A stretch of DNA of 64,000 nucleotides from G965276675 sp965276675 (GCA_965276675.1 OZ255624.1:1984001-2048000), one strand, 5' to 3'; positions 35,249 through 44,236 are shown, counted from the stretch's first letter. Numbers and translations are program-made. Notes: generated by a model not told the origin, from the sequence alone.

Positions 35249-35560
35249 TTAGTTCAACGGACGTCCGGTGGAAGACGCCTGCGGCTCGAGCGCAATCTGC
35301 CCAAAGGCCTGTTCGTACTGCGCCAGGTTCTGCCCCAGCACATTCCAAAGTGCCTTTGCCTGCTGCGGGCTCAGATAGATTCCCTGGAAGCTCTTGATCG
35401 TGACCTGATCTGCAGATTCCTGATGTGCCGTACCAAAGGAGAGAAAAAAGTCCCACACGCTCGCCCGCACCTGGACGCTGTTCGCATATCCGTCGCGGTA
35501 CTCAGAAGCCTCTGTGAGGCTGATCTTCGGTTGATTGTTCGCTTGATGAATGTCTGCCAT
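35249..35560 (-). CDS. DUF3467 domain protein
   Basis: This 103-residue soluble protein has the DUF3467 pattern: SEYRDGYANSVQVRASVWDFFLSFG at the N-terminal side and VTIKSFQGIYLSPQQAKALWNVLGQNLAQYEQAFG in the centre. The family is short, widespread in Acidobacteriota and of unknown role. Relatives sometimes accompany secretion or membrane systems. It is enclosed by two same-orientation palindromic elements (ending at 35146 and starting at 35591) and appears monocistronic. ATG at 35560. Confidence 0.87.
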   Translation of the reverse strand: MADIHQANNQPKISLTEASEYRDGYANSVQVRASVWDFFLSFGTAHQESADQVTIKSFQGIYLSPQQAKALWNVLGQNLAQYEQAFGQIALEPQASSTGRPLN

Positions 35561-35590
35561 ACGCTCGCTTTGCTTTTGCCCCTGATCTAT

Positions 35591-35707
35591 TTAGACCGTT
35601 TTCCTGTTGCTATGCATCACCGGTGCTTGTGAGGTGCGGCTTTTCTTGACGGGAAAGCCGCGCGTTTCTTTGTGACTCCGCCATACACCTACAGAAAACC
35701 GCTCTAG
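35591..35707 (-). repeat. Palindromic element, copy 2
   Basis: The 117-bp element is related to copy 1. The ends are TTAGACCGTTTTCCTGT (35591-35607) and ACAGAAAACCGCTCTAG (35691-35707). The internal hairpin is GCGGCTTTTC..GGGAAAGCCGC (35636-35645 and 35651-35661). CACCTACAG precedes the right end as in copy 1. It has the same orientation as copy 1. It lies 33 bases from the 3' end of tRNA-Leu. Confidence 0.85.
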
Positions 35708-35739
35708 CTGTAGCTGCGGCCTTTTCCCGCCACGTTTTA

Positions 35740-35824
35740 TGGTGCGAAAGGGGGGACTTGAACCCCCATGGGTTTCCCCGCTAGATCCTAAGTCTAGTGC
35801 GTCTGCCAATTTCGCCACTTTCGC
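35740..35824 (-). tRNA. tRNA-Leu (anticodon TAG)
   Basis: On the minus strand the gene has acceptor GCGAAAG/CTTTCGC and anticodon stem-loop CTAGA-CTTAGGA-TCTAG (anticodon TAG). A long class II variable arm (GCGGGGAAACCCAT) and T arm GGGGG-TTCAAGT-CCCCC follow. The discriminator is A and CCA is encoded (35740-35742). A TATACT -10 box lies 19 bases upstream (35843-35848 on the plus strand coordinates). Confidence 0.95.
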
Positions 35825-35925
35825 ACGCCGTGTGACGATACCAGTATAAGTGACTTGCCGGTTTCGTGGAGGCCGGTTCGCGTTGTGACTTCTGTCCACT
35901 CGCTGCTAAGTGCAGCGCTAGACCT

Positions 35926-36965
35926 TCACACCGATTCAACCTGCGCACGTTCCAAAGCCAAAGGCCCAAACAGAGTATTCAGCGGGCGTGTTTGCATCGA
36001 GTTCACATGAAATACTGGAGCAGTTGACACGCGGTTGCGCCCGCTGTGTTTTGCCTCATAAAGTCCCCGATCCGCGGCTTCGGTCAGCATCTCCGGTGTC
36101 AGTAGTTCCGGTATCAGCGCGTCGCCCGGGGTCATGGCGGCGACCCCGACAGAGACCGTCACCACCCCACAGGGATTGCCGGGGTGTGACCGTTCCATCG
36201 ATGCGATCCCCTGCCGCAGTATCTCAGCCACCTCCTGCGCGCCAGACGTATCGGTGTGCGGCAATAAGATCGCAAACTCTTCGCCGCCATAGCGCGCGGC
36301 TAGATCGCCGGAGCGCCGCATGAGGTTTTCCAGTGTCTGTGCAATCGCGCGAAGGCATTCGTCACCCGCGATATGGCCGAAGCAATCGTTATACGTTTAA
36401 AGCAATCGACATCCAGGAGCAGCACGGCCATGGACAGGTCTTCCCGAAGCGCCCGCTTCCACTCGGATTGAAGCGCTTCATCGAAGCGTCGCCGGTTTGC
36501 GATGCCTGTCAGGCCGTCGACACAGGGTCCAAGGATAAGGGCGGCCACCAAGAAACGGAGCACAATGTGGGGTTCACGCAGCCACTGCTGCAAGCTGGTA
36601 AATCTGGGCAGCATGGAGGCCGCCACAAGTATTTCGAATGCATTGCAAAGCGCATTTACGGCGATCTCGATGAGCGGATCGCCATGCATCATCTGGCCAA
36701 ATCCCGTTCCCAGCGAGAGCACCGCAACAAGAGGCACCCAGTACCGCCGGCGCGTGGTCAGCAAGAAGGGGAGCGCAATCCCGTTAATCGGCCAGATAAG
36801 CGGCCAGCCATCTGCGTCCGCGGCATAGCGGGTGATGGCGTAGTCCAGGATCCATACGGCCGTGGCCATCAGGAGGGCATACCAAACGAAACGCTTTATC
36901 AGCTCGCGACGGCCGTTCCCGAGGCCGGAGGTGATCGCGGTGCGCGCTTTTGTCAGAAGTGCCAT
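35926..36965 (-). pseudogene. GGDEF diguanylate cyclase with MASE1-like membrane domain, frameshifted
   Basis: The N-terminal part (36965 to about 36395) encodes a membrane domain with WPLIWPINGIALPFLL (MASE1-like) and the start of a GGDEF domain (DGLTGIANRRRFDEAL, LLLDVDCFK). After FK the frame breaks. The downstream frame continues at once as YNDCFGHIAGDECLRAIAQTLE, then RSGDLAARYGGEEFAILLP, to 35926. A single base is missing relative to an intact gene near 36394-36399. The active-site GGEEF and the inhibitory I-site RSGD are intact but out of frame. If expressed whole it would make c-di-GMP. Either a recent inactivation or a sequencing error. Confidence 0.85.
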
Positions 36966-37225
36966 TGCTTTTCAGTATCGGCAGTCTTCAGGCAATCTTG
37001 AGATGATTTATAACGCACCGTGTACACCAATTGTGTAGTACCGTCCCGCTACTCTGATCTTCACGGCGGTAAACAACCTCCTGTGCTCTGGCGAACGCAT
37101 TTTGAACGGCAACCCGCGCTTTGGACGCCAGCATCCGCTTCGGACAGAAAATCCTATGCGTACCTGGGGTCAGCGGCGGCAGTCAATCCACCATCTCAGG
37201 GTTCAGCACGCCAGATGAGAGCCCA

Positions 37226-38311
37226 ATGAGCCAAGCGCAAGAGGCGACCCCTGCACCGCTGCTGCGCTACGAGATACGGCGGTTCGACTGGAGCGCCACC
37301 GAGCTGCGAGCCAGCCTCGTGTGCCTTCCTGCCATCGCCATCTCTTTGGCGATTGGCATCCTGCTGGGGCATCGCTCCGCGGCCATGGTGGTGGCCGGCG
37401 GCGCGCAAACCGTCGGCTTTGGAGCTTTTCAGAAACGGCTGTGGTTCCGGGGCGGCCCCATGGTGCTGGCCGCGATTGGCATCGCGCTCTCTGCCACCGT
37501 GGGTGAGATTGCGGCGCGGGATCACTTGCTTCTGCTGCTCGTGGCCAGCCTGTGGTCTTTCCTCTACGGCATGTCCGGCGCTATCAGCTCGCCGGCCTCC
37601 TGGGTGGGGCAGCAGTGTTGCGTCTTCCTGGTGGTATCGAGCGCGGTGCCGGGCACGATGCACGAGGCTGGGATGCGTGGGCTGGGCGTGCTGGCGGGCG
37701 GCGCGCTGCAGGTGTGCATCGTTCTGTTTTGCTGGCAGTTCGTTCCCCCTCCGCGCTCGTCGATCTCCGATCCGGAGATCCATCAACCGGGCTGGCAGCG
37801 CCGGGCAGTTGCGGATAATCTCACACTGGCTTCGCCGGTCTGTCGCTATGCGATCCGGCTCATGATTACCACCGTCGTTGCCATGGTGCTCTACTTAAAG
37901 CTGGGGTTTGGCAATGCCTACTGGATCCCCATGACCTCGATCATCATTATGAAACCGGACCGGCTGCTCTCCGATGTGCGCGCAGTCAACCGCGTGCTGG
38001 GCACGCTGGTGGGTGCTGGCCTTATCACGTTGCTCGTCGCCGTCCTCCGTCCGGACAGTCTTATGCTCGCCATGCTGGTGCTCATCACCATCTACGCGGC
38101 GTATGCTCTCCAGAGCGTGAACTACGGCGTCTTTGCCATCTTCATCACTGGATATATCGCGTTTCTGCTCGCCATCGGACGGCTGCCGGAGCAACAGACG
38201 GTGGAGCACCGCGTGCTTGCGACCTCCATCGCCGGCGGCCTCGTGATGTTGTCGTACGCCATCTACCGGCGCACGGAACGTGAACGCGCGGCTCGACCGG
38301 TAAAGGCATGA
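37226..38311 (+). CDS. FUSC-family (aromatic acid exporter-like) membrane protein
   Basis: This 361-residue protein has two clusters of hydrophobic helices (about 30-180 and 230-340) separated by a hydrophilic loop. The second cluster contains AVNRVLGTLVGAGLITLL, the FUSC-type segment found in fusaric acid and aromatic acid efflux pumps. No long cytoplasmic domain is present, so it is a minimal version. ATG at 37226; the frame is open 35 codons upstream but without similarity. The 260 bases upstream, shared with the divergent GGDEF gene, show no clear promoter. Confidence 0.75.
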   Translation: MSQAQEATPAPLLRYEIRRFDWSATELRASLVCLPAIAISLAIGILLGHRSAAMVVAGGAQTVGFGAFQKRLWFRGGPMVLAAIGIALSATVGEIAARDHLLLLLVASLWSFLYGMSGAISSPASWVGQQCCVFLVVSSAVPGTMHEAGMRGLGVLAGGALQVCIVLFCWQFVPPPRSSISDPEIHQPGWQRRAVADNLTLASPVCRYAIRLMITTVVAMVLYLKLGFGNAYWIPMTSIIIMKPDRLLSDVRAVNRVLGTLVGAGLITLLVAVLRPDSLMLAMLVLITIYAAYALQSVNYGVFAIFITGYIAFLLAIGRLPEQQTVEHRVLATSIAGGLVMLSYAIYRRTERERAARPVKA

Positions 38312-38362
38312 GCGCCGGGTGATGCCCTGGTTCCCAGCTCCAGGACTTCTCGAAAGGAACGA

Positions 38363-38851
38363 ATGATCCAGATGAGCTCAACCGCACGTTACGTCTTACC
38401 TATGGTCGCCCTGTCGGCCGTTACCGGTGCGTTCTTCCTGGTTGGCCGCGGAGGCTTTCGCCCATTTGGGCGCATTCAGCGTGGATTGCAGATGGTTGGC
38501 GCGTTGCCGCTCCTTGCCTCGGGCGCCATACACCTGGCCAGGCCGGAGATCTATGCGCAGATCATCCCGCCGGAGTTTCCGGGGCGTTTCACCCTGGTCG
38601 TGGTGAGCGGTATCTGCGAACTCGCTGGAGCTGCCGGCCTGTTCTTCCCAAAGACTCGGCGGCCCGCTTCGCTCTGCCTGGCACTTCTGATGATCGCGAT
38701 CTTTCCGGCCAACGTCTATGTGGCGGGACAGAACGTGCATGGCATGTCCATGCCGGAGGTGCCAGCCCGCACTTTTATGCAAGCGGTATACATCCTAGTG
38801 CTACTGCTTGCCGGCTGGGGGCGGCCAAGCGGACCGATTCTGAATCCCTGA
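38363..38851 (+). CDS. DoxX-like membrane protein
   Basis: This 162-residue protein has four predicted helices and the DoxX-type core GLQMVGALPLLASGAIHLARPEIYAQIIPPEFP, then ELAGAAGLFFPKTRRPASLCLALLMIAIFPANVYVA. Relatives occur in thiosulfate oxidation or redox stress complexes, but most are of unknown role. ATG at 38363 has AAAGGA 8 bases upstream. It is probably co-transcribed with the FUSC gene 51 bases upstream and is convergent with the Wzi-like gene. Confidence 0.78.
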   Translation: MIQMSSTARYVLPMVALSAVTGAFFLVGRGGFRPFGRIQRGLQMVGALPLLASGAIHLARPEIYAQIIPPEFPGRFTLVVVSGICELAGAAGLFFPKTRRPASLCLALLMIAIFPANVYVAGQNVHGMSMPEVPARTFMQAVYILVLLLAGWGRPSGPILNP

Positions 38852-38870
38852 GCATCTCCGACGAGGACCG

Positions 38871-38891
38871 GCCCGCTATTCAGTAGCGGGC
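38871..38891. terminator. Hairpin between convergent doxX-like and wzi-like genes
   Basis: A perfect 8-bp palindromic stem, GCCCGCTA-TTCAG-TAGCGGGC, spans the stop codon of the Wzi-like gene. No U-run follows on either strand, so termination efficiency is uncertain. It may act as a bidirectional mRNA 3' end. Confidence 0.45.
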
Positions 38892-40742
38892 TACCTCGCG
38901 CGGGTACCAGGTGAAGCCCACGGCGGTGCTGGTGTCCGACTGGCCGCCGGTGCGGATCAGTGGCGCCTTCCAGCTCTCGTACTGCACCCATGCATTGAGC
39001 TCGATGTTCTTGCTGAGGCGTTTGACGACGTTGACCGTGTAGTCGTTCTGCGTGGTGCCGCCGGGAATGAAGTCCTTTGCTGCTTTGGCGTTGCGGTAGT
39101 TCAGCTGCACCCACTCGTTGCCGCTGAGATGGTACGTCAGCCAAGCCTGGCCTCCCTTGGACTCGCGCCCGATCCAATCGGCGAAGAGGAAGCCCTTGTT
39201 CGTGGAACCCTGGCGCTGAATGGCCTCCCAATATAGGAAAGTACCATGGATGCTGCGCCCGGTCGGCGGGTCGGTCGAGACCGCCTCCACGCGAAGGTCG
39301 AGCTTCGGCATTCCAGGGAACTGCGAGAGATAGATGCCGGGCCGAATCGCGGAACGGCGCGGGGCGCTGATGGGCGTGACATCATCGTGTACCTCGGAGT
39401 CCGTATAAAACGTGAGGTATTTGCGGACAAAGGGCAGCCGGTAGGTGAAGTTGAAGTCGCTGAAGCGTGCGCCAGGGTCGTTGGGCCCCGTCTTCTGACC
39501 GAAGGTAGTATCGCTGATGCTGAAGAACGAACGCAGAAACGTATGCAGCGTAATGGGTGAGTGCTCTCGTCCGCCCCAGATGACGGTGCGCTCAAAGCCG
39601 AACTCGAAGTTGCCGGTCGGCTTGAAGGAGAAGCCCTCGGAGTGGGTGAATGGCCGGTTCGGGTCGGTATGGCCCTTCAGGTCGCCCAGCATGAAGTCAT
39701 ACCGCACCGGCCCCAGCAGCTTAGAGACAAACGGGATGTAGAGCGGCTCGACCCGGTTGATACGAAAGTTATAGATGTCCTCAGCGTTGTTGCTGTAGCC
39801 CATGCCGCCGCCCAGTCCTGGGCCGAACCATTCGTCACTTTTGCCGAACGAGATCTCATGGCCGGCTAGGTGCAGCGATGCGTTTGCCTCCTGGATACGG
39901 AAGGTGCTGACGCTATTCGTGCCGCGACCGTAGGGAATGGTGTCGTTGTTCACCACCGGGAGTGGCATCTCATCGATGGTCGAGAGCGTCCGCCATACTG
40001 CCGTTGAATACGGTGGGTACGATGGCGCACGCTGGTACTCACCGCGCACATGAAGCGTAAGCCGGCCAGCGCCGACCCGGACGCTGGCGCCCGTCACGTT
40101 GTTGAAGCCCTCGGCGTAGGGACGCCCGTAGTCGTTGATGATCGTCTGGCCTACATGGAAGCTGTCGCGCAAGGGGGTGCCGCTGATTCCGAGAACCCGC
40201 GTGTAGACCGACTCAATCTGTGCGTGGCCGATCTTCTGCCCGTAGGGGACCTCCAGATCCGGCTCGAGTTCATAGCGCACCGCTTTGTAGATCCCGATCG
40301 CTTCCTCGTTGTCGCTGTTGTAGATCGCGTCAGCGGAGCCCTCGAGCATGTGCGCCACACTCAGACGTGTCCACGGCCGCATGCCCAGGAAAACAGTGTC
40401 CAGATAGCCCAACGAGTACAGCCGCATCAGCTCGGGGTACATCCAGCTATCCAGTGGAATGTAAGAAGAACCGATGTCCTCGATATAGCGGAGGGGGGCC
40501 GGGGGGGTGAATTTGGTGAAGACCTGCGGCGTGCGCTGAGCCGGCGTGGACTGAGCCGGCGTGGACTGGGGCGGCGTCTGCGGCACTGGCTGCGCCTGGC
40601 CGTCCGGGGATGTGGGAGCTGTCGTGGTCTGCGAGCTCCCAGCAGGCGATGCGCCATCGCTCTGGGAAAGGGGGGCAGCAACCGCGGTTGTTCCGGCGAA
40701 GAAGCACGCCAGCAGCAAGGGAAGAAGGGAACTTAGTTGCAC
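38880..40742 (-). CDS. Wzi-like outer-membrane beta-barrel (capsule assembly family)
   Basis: This 620-residue protein has a signal peptide (QLSSLLPLLLACFFAGTTAVAA) and a Pro/Thr/Gln-rich linker with near-identical 15-base repeats (40534-40578, TPAQ units). A conserved domain follows with YIPLDSWMYPELMRLYSLGYL and ISFGKSDEWFGPGLGG, and then a beta-rich barrel ending in an aromatic residue, as outer-membrane proteins do. Wzi anchors capsular polysaccharide; here the ligand may be any surface glycan. The GTG at 40742 has GAGGT at good spacing, while the in-frame GTG at 40748 overlaps that site. Confidence 0.82.
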   Translation of the reverse strand: MQLSSLLPLLLACFFAGTTAVAAPLSQSDGASPAGSSQTTTAPTSPDGQAQPVPQTPPQSTPAQSTPAQRTPQVFTKFTPPAPLRYIEDIGSSYIPLDSWMYPELMRLYSLGYLDTVFLGMRPWTRLSVAHMLEGSADAIYNSDNEEAIGIYKAVRYELEPDLEVPYGQKIGHAQIESVYTRVLGISGTPLRDSFHVGQTIINDYGRPYAEGFNNVTGASVRVGAGRLTLHVRGEYQRAPSYPPYSTAVWRTLSTIDEMPLPVVNNDTIPYGRGTNSVSTFRIQEANASLHLAGHEISFGKSDEWFGPGLGGGMGYSNNAEDIYNFRINRVEPLYIPFVSKLLGPVRYDFMLGDLKGHTDPNRPFTHSEGFSFKPTGNFEFGFERTVIWGGREHSPITLHTFLRSFFSISDTTFGQKTGPNDPGARFSDFNFTYRLPFVRKYLTFYTDSEVHDDVTPISAPRRSAIRPGIYLSQFPGMPKLDLRVEAVSTDPPTGRSIHGTFLYWEAIQRQGSTNKGFLFADWIGRESKGGQAWLTYHLSGNEWVQLNYRNAKAAKDFIPGGTTQNDYTVNVVKRLSKNIELNAWVQYESWKAPLIRTGGQSDTSTAVGFTWYPREVARY

Positions 40743-41049
40743 TCGCACCTCAAAACGTCACGCACGTCCATACGAGCAGTCCATCCCAAACCGGGAAAAA
40801 CCGACCCGCGACTCACCGAGAAAGTAGGGATAGGATACAGCCTGCGACTGTGTCAGGGCACGGACCGGTCCAAGGGGTGCAATCAAGGGCGCTGCTCTTA
40901 GCAAATTAGTAAAGCATAGCGAAGTCGGGAAGCCGCGTTCCAGCCGGAGAGCTTTGCGCTCGTGCGGGGGGCAAGCCGTGCTTACCCTCTTTGTGTTGAA
41001 TCGTCACACTAACGGCATCAAAAGCAGTGGACGGAGGCGAGAGCAGCTA
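40743..41049. other. Intergenic region between divergent wzi-like and metallo-hydrolase genes
   Basis: This 307-base stretch holds no gene or repeat that I can support. An in-frame TTG at 40954 would extend the plus-strand hydrolase by 32 residues without added homology. GGAGG at 41033 and GAGAG at 41039 serve the start at 41050. Confidence 0.4.
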
Positions 41050-41985
41050 GTGAGTCGTTGGCGAGAGGTACGGGGACGTTTGAAGTATACGAGCCGGTTG
41101 CTGGGCCGCTCGGCATTTGCGCCGATGGAGGGCGAATTTCAGCTACCGCTGCCGGTATCCTCTGAAGAGCTAGGGGTCACTTTTATCGGGCACTCCTCGT
41201 TCCTTTTGCAGGTGGGGGGACAGAATATCGTCTGCGACCCGGTTTTCGCATGGTGGCTCATACTGTTGCGTCGTCTGCGCCGGCCAGGTGTCCACGTGAG
41301 TGACATGCCCCCCATTGACCTAGTTCTACTCTCGCACGCGCACCTGGATCACTTGAACCGTCCCTCATTACGCAAGCTCATTCGCCACACCAAACGGCTG
41401 ACCGGCCGCGCTCCGATCGCCGTGGTGCCGCAGGGTGTGGCCGACGTGATCGATGGCCTGGGATTTGAGCGCATCATCTCGCTCGAGTGGTGGGAATCGG
41501 CGCAGTTGGGCAGCCTGACCATCACGCATACGCCTGCCAAGCATTGGGGAACGCGCTGGTTCAACGATCACGACCGCGGTTTTGGCGGATACGTCATTGA
41601 GGGTGGCGCGAAATCGCTCTACTACTCAGGAGATACTGCGTACTTCAACGGCTTTCGCGAGATCGGCCGCCGGTTCACTCCAGAGGTCGCTCTGCTCCCG
41701 ATCGGCGCTTATAACCCGGACAGCTATCGCAACGTCCACACCAATCCTGAAGACGCCCTGCTGGCGTTACGGGATCTCGGGGCGGCGACGATGGTGCCCA
41801 TGCATTACGGCACCTTTTGGCTCTCGGAGGAGCCGGTAACCGAACCTCTGCCGCGGCTTCTCGCCTCCGCCGGTAAGATGGGTCTTAGCGAGAAGATCCG
41901 GGTCGTGCGCGAGGGCGAAACCGCTGTCTTCAACAGCCCTGCCCGTGAGCATGCGCATACTGCTACGTCGGACGGGGACCGCTGA
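41050..41985 (+). CDS. UlaG/NAPE-PLD-like metallo-beta-lactamase-fold hydrolase
   Basis: This 311-residue protein carries VTFIGHSSFLLQVGGQNIVCDPVF, the zinc motif LSHAHLDHLNRPSL, HTPAKHWGTRW, and YYSGDTAYFNGFREIG with the bridging Asp. VPMHYGTFWLSEEP contributes the last His. This combination is typical of the L-ascorbate-6-P lactonase / N-acyl-phosphatidylethanolamine phospholipase D branch. The substrate is undetermined. The GTG at 41050 follows GAGAG by 6 bases. It is convergent with the small repeat protein. Confidence 0.85.
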   Translation: MSRWREVRGRLKYTSRLLGRSAFAPMEGEFQLPLPVSSEELGVTFIGHSSFLLQVGGQNIVCDPVFAWWLILLRRLRRPGVHVSDMPPIDLVLLSHAHLDHLNRPSLRKLIRHTKRLTGRAPIAVVPQGVADVIDGLGFERIISLEWWESAQLGSLTITHTPAKHWGTRWFNDHDRGFGGYVIEGGAKSLYYSGDTAYFNGFREIGRRFTPEVALLPIGAYNPDSYRNVHTNPEDALLALRDLGAATMVPMHYGTFWLSEEPVTEPLPRLLASAGKMGLSEKIRVVREGETAVFNSPAREHAHTATSDGDR

Positions 41986-42045
41986 TCAGCATTCGCCTAT
42001 CGGGTCAAGCTTCACGGGGATTTTGCTTGGTGTCTTGGCCGCCGG

Positions 42046-42303
42046 CTACTGACTCGCATCCTGCTTCGCTTCGGCCGCGGGTGCATCGGCTTTGCCCGCC
42101 TTGCGTGAAGACCGCGATACATCCCCTTCCTTGTCGACGAAGTAGAGATAGCCCTTTTCGCGCGTTATCTTGCTCTCGGCGACGACCTCTTCAGCTCCTG
42201 CGCCGGACTTATCTTTGCGCGCAACGTTGCCATTTTTGTCGATGAAGTAGAGATACTTCTTGTAATCCCGCTCTAAGCCAAGCTCTTTTACTTTTTCGGC
42301 CAC
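42046..42303 (-). CDS. Small protein with two YLYFxDKxGxVxR repeats
   Basis: This 85-residue hydrophilic protein contains two copies of the same unit: KYLYFIDKNGNVARKDK (about 15-31) and GYLYFVDKEGDVSRSSR (about 50-66). An Ala/Lys-rich tail follows. I do not recognise a named family, although the unit looks like a short beta-hairpin. GTG at 42303 is preceded by GAGGA with 7-base spacing, the strongest site in the region. Longer in-frame starts lack one. It lies alone between a hydrolase gene and ctpA. Confidence 0.65.
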   Translation of the reverse strand: MAEKVKELGLERDYKKYLYFIDKNGNVARKDKSGAGAEEVVAESKITREKGYLYFVDKEGDVSRSSRKAGKADAPAAEAKQDASQ

Positions 42304-42448
42304 GTTCGTTTCCTCGCTCGCTGGGATGCGCGAAGCCAGCCAAAGGCTTAGTCCCATTGTTTTTAAGTTGATGTAATTGAAGCCGGAGTAAATGAAAGAT
42401 ACCTGCTCCGGGCAGCATCTTTCATTCGAACGCTTCAAAGCTATGGGA

Positions 42449-44068
42449 TCAATGGGTACTTGCGGAGGCCCGCTGCGTTTCTGCCTTTTTTGCCTGGTCT
42501 TCCAGTGCTTGTGCCTGTGGCAGGAAGGTGATGCCCTGGTTGATCATCGGATCCCACAACGCGCGCACCTTCAGGCCTTCCGCTTGCCCGAACTGTGAGG
42601 TGAAGATCTCGGCTTTGATGTTGGCCTTAACCCAGTCCAGCACCCCATTGATGTCGGCGTCGGTGTAAGGAATGCTTTGGGCTTGCAGGAACTGTTTAAA
42701 CTCTCCCAGCACGGCATCGTCTACCTGGAAGTCTTTGGTCACAGTGCGGTTCGACAGGTAATGGCTCGCGAAGTTGAAGAAGCTGTAGTGCTCCAGAAGC
42801 ACATCCTGGAAGTGGCTCGACTTCGGCGTTTCGATCTTGTCGTCGGGTGTGATACCGCCCCCGCCATAGACCGTGCGCCCGGAGTCCGTCAGCTTCACCT
42901 CGCGGCTCTTGTCATCCGCGGACGATTGGATTCCATCGTGGTTGTAGTAGTAGTCGTAGAGGGAGACGCCGTTGTAGTTGCGCTGAATCAGCCGGCCGCT
43001 CGGCGTGTAGTAGTGATAGGTGGTCAGCGCGAGACCGGTGTTCTCTGAAAGCGGATAGACCGTCTGCACCAGTCCTTTGCCAAAGGTAGTCTCGCCGGCG
43101 ATGATGGCCCGGTCATGATCCTGCAGCGCTCCGGAGACGATCTCCGCCGCGGACGCTGTACCGTGATTCACCAGCACCACCACCGGGAAGCTGTGTCCAC
43201 CGTTGCCGTGGGTGGCACGATAAATCTGCTCCGGATAGGCCCGTCCGCGCTGGGAAACGATCACCTGCCCCTTGTCCAGGAACTTGTCGCAGACCGCAAC
43301 GGCTTCCTGCAACAGACCGCCGGGGTTGCCGCGCAGATCCAGGACCAGCCCTTTGATCTGGCCGAAGTTGTCGAGTGCATCGTTGACCTCGTGCCCCGTG
43401 GTCTCCTGGAACTGAGTGATGTGAATGTAGCCGATATCGGGCCGAACCATGAATGCCAGGTCGATGCTGTTGTGCGGGATCTCGTCGCGAACCAGGTCGA
43501 AGACCATGGGCTTGGTCGAACCGAAGCGAACCACCGAAACCTGGACATGCGTGCCCTTAGGGCCTTTCAGCGTGTTGGCCACATCCTCCGACGTCATGTT
43601 TTCGGTGGTTTTGCCGTCGATCTGAGCGATCACGTCGCCCGGACGGATGCCGGCCTTGAACGAGGGGGTCCCTTCAAACGGAGTGACCACGACGATCTTC
43701 TGCACGCCGCCGACGTTCTGCGGCTGGATCAGCATGCCGACGCCGTAGTACTTGCCGTGCTGGTCCTCGCGCATCTTCGCGTAGGCCTTAGGATCGTAGA
43801 AATTGGAGTGCGGATCGAGCACCCGCAGCATGCCTGGGATTGCGCCGTCGTAGATGGCCTTTTCGGCCTTATCGCCGTTCAACGGCTCGGCGTAGTTCTG
43901 CTCCACGAGGTCATAGACGGTGGTAAAGGAGCGCAGGTCATTGCGTAGGACCGTCTCATCCGCATTGGATTGAGCGCCCACCCTTTGATTAACAAAGGTG
44001 CCAAGCACGCCACAAGCGGCGAAGAAGACAACGGTGGCAACGAGGGGGCGGCGAGTGCGTGGAGCCAT
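42449..44068 (-). CDS. ctpA: C-terminal processing peptidase (S41, CtpA/Prc-like)
   Basis: This 539-residue periplasmic protease has an N-terminal anchor (10-28) and a helical cap with VLDPHSNFYDPKAYAKM. The PDZ domain (about 95-180) contains GVGMLIQ and IRPGDVIAQIDG. The S41 core has the nucleophile Ser306 in VNHGTASAAEI and the base Lys331 in TFGKGLVQT. The C-terminal 150 residues extend beyond the core. It should trim exported proteins at their C-termini and may act on wall hydrolases. ATG at 44068 with AGGTGA 8 bases upstream is preferred over GTG at 44080. A palindromic element lies 49 bases upstream. Confidence 0.93.
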   Translation of the reverse strand: MAPRTRRPLVATVVFFAACGVLGTFVNQRVGAQSNADETVLRNDLRSFTTVYDLVEQNYAEPLNGDKAEKAIYDGAIPGMLRVLDPHSNFYDPKAYAKMREDQHGKYYGVGMLIQPQNVGGVQKIVVVTPFEGTPSFKAGIRPGDVIAQIDGKTTENMTSEDVANTLKGPKGTHVQVSVVRFGSTKPMVFDLVRDEIPHNSIDLAFMVRPDIGYIHITQFQETTGHEVNDALDNFGQIKGLVLDLRGNPGGLLQEAVAVCDKFLDKGQVIVSQRGRAYPEQIYRATHGNGGHSFPVVVLVNHGTASAAEIVSGALQDHDRAIIAGETTFGKGLVQTVYPLSENTGLALTTYHYYTPSGRLIQRNYNGVSLYDYYYNHDGIQSSADDKSREVKLTDSGRTVYGGGGITPDDKIETPKSSHFQDVLLEHYSFFNFASHYLSNRTVTKDFQVDDAVLGEFKQFLQAQSIPYTDADINGVLDWVKANIKAEIFTSQFGQAEGLKVRALWDPMINQGITFLPQAQALEDQAKKAETQRASASTH

Positions 44069-44116
44069 ATTAGGTGTCACCTGGGCGCGGAACGACAGCG
44101 GTGCTGGGGCTCTGGT

Positions 44117-44236
44117 CTAGACCACTTCCAGGGCAGGTGTAGACCGGCAAACCGAAGTGAATGTGCCGTTCCTCGAAGAACGGCCACATGGAGCGGGTCT
44201 TAACGCGAGCCACAGTAAGCCCTGGAAGTGATCTAT
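44117..44236 (+). repeat. Palindromic element, copy 3
   Basis: The 120-bp element has ends CTAGACCACTTCCAGGG (44117-44133) and CCCTGGAAGTGATCTAT (44220-44236), mismatched at two positions. The internal hairpin is GCCGTTC-CTCGAA-GAACGGC (44165-44184). AGGTGTA follows the left end (44135-44141). It shares long stretches with copy 4 read in reverse, including GAACGGCCACA, GAGCGGGTCT, GCCACAGTAA and CCCTGGAA. It sits in the ctpA/surA divergent region. Confidence 0.85.

Noticed and set aside
36390..36402. Programmed -1 frameshift at TTTAAAC in the GGDEF gene
   Set aside because: The zero frame reads TTT AAA CGT, so the heptamer is out of phase for tandem tRNA slippage, and no downstream structure is obvious. 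A simple base loss explains it better.
40534..40578. Three 15-base tandem repeats, checked as a CRISPR or satellite
   Set aside because: They are in-frame codon repeats (Thr-Pro-Ala-Gln linker) in the Wzi-like gene without spacers.
40954..41049. TTG start extending the metallo-hydrolase by 32 residues
   Set aside because: The candidate ribosome site is only 2 bases away from the TTG and the extension adds no conserved sequence.
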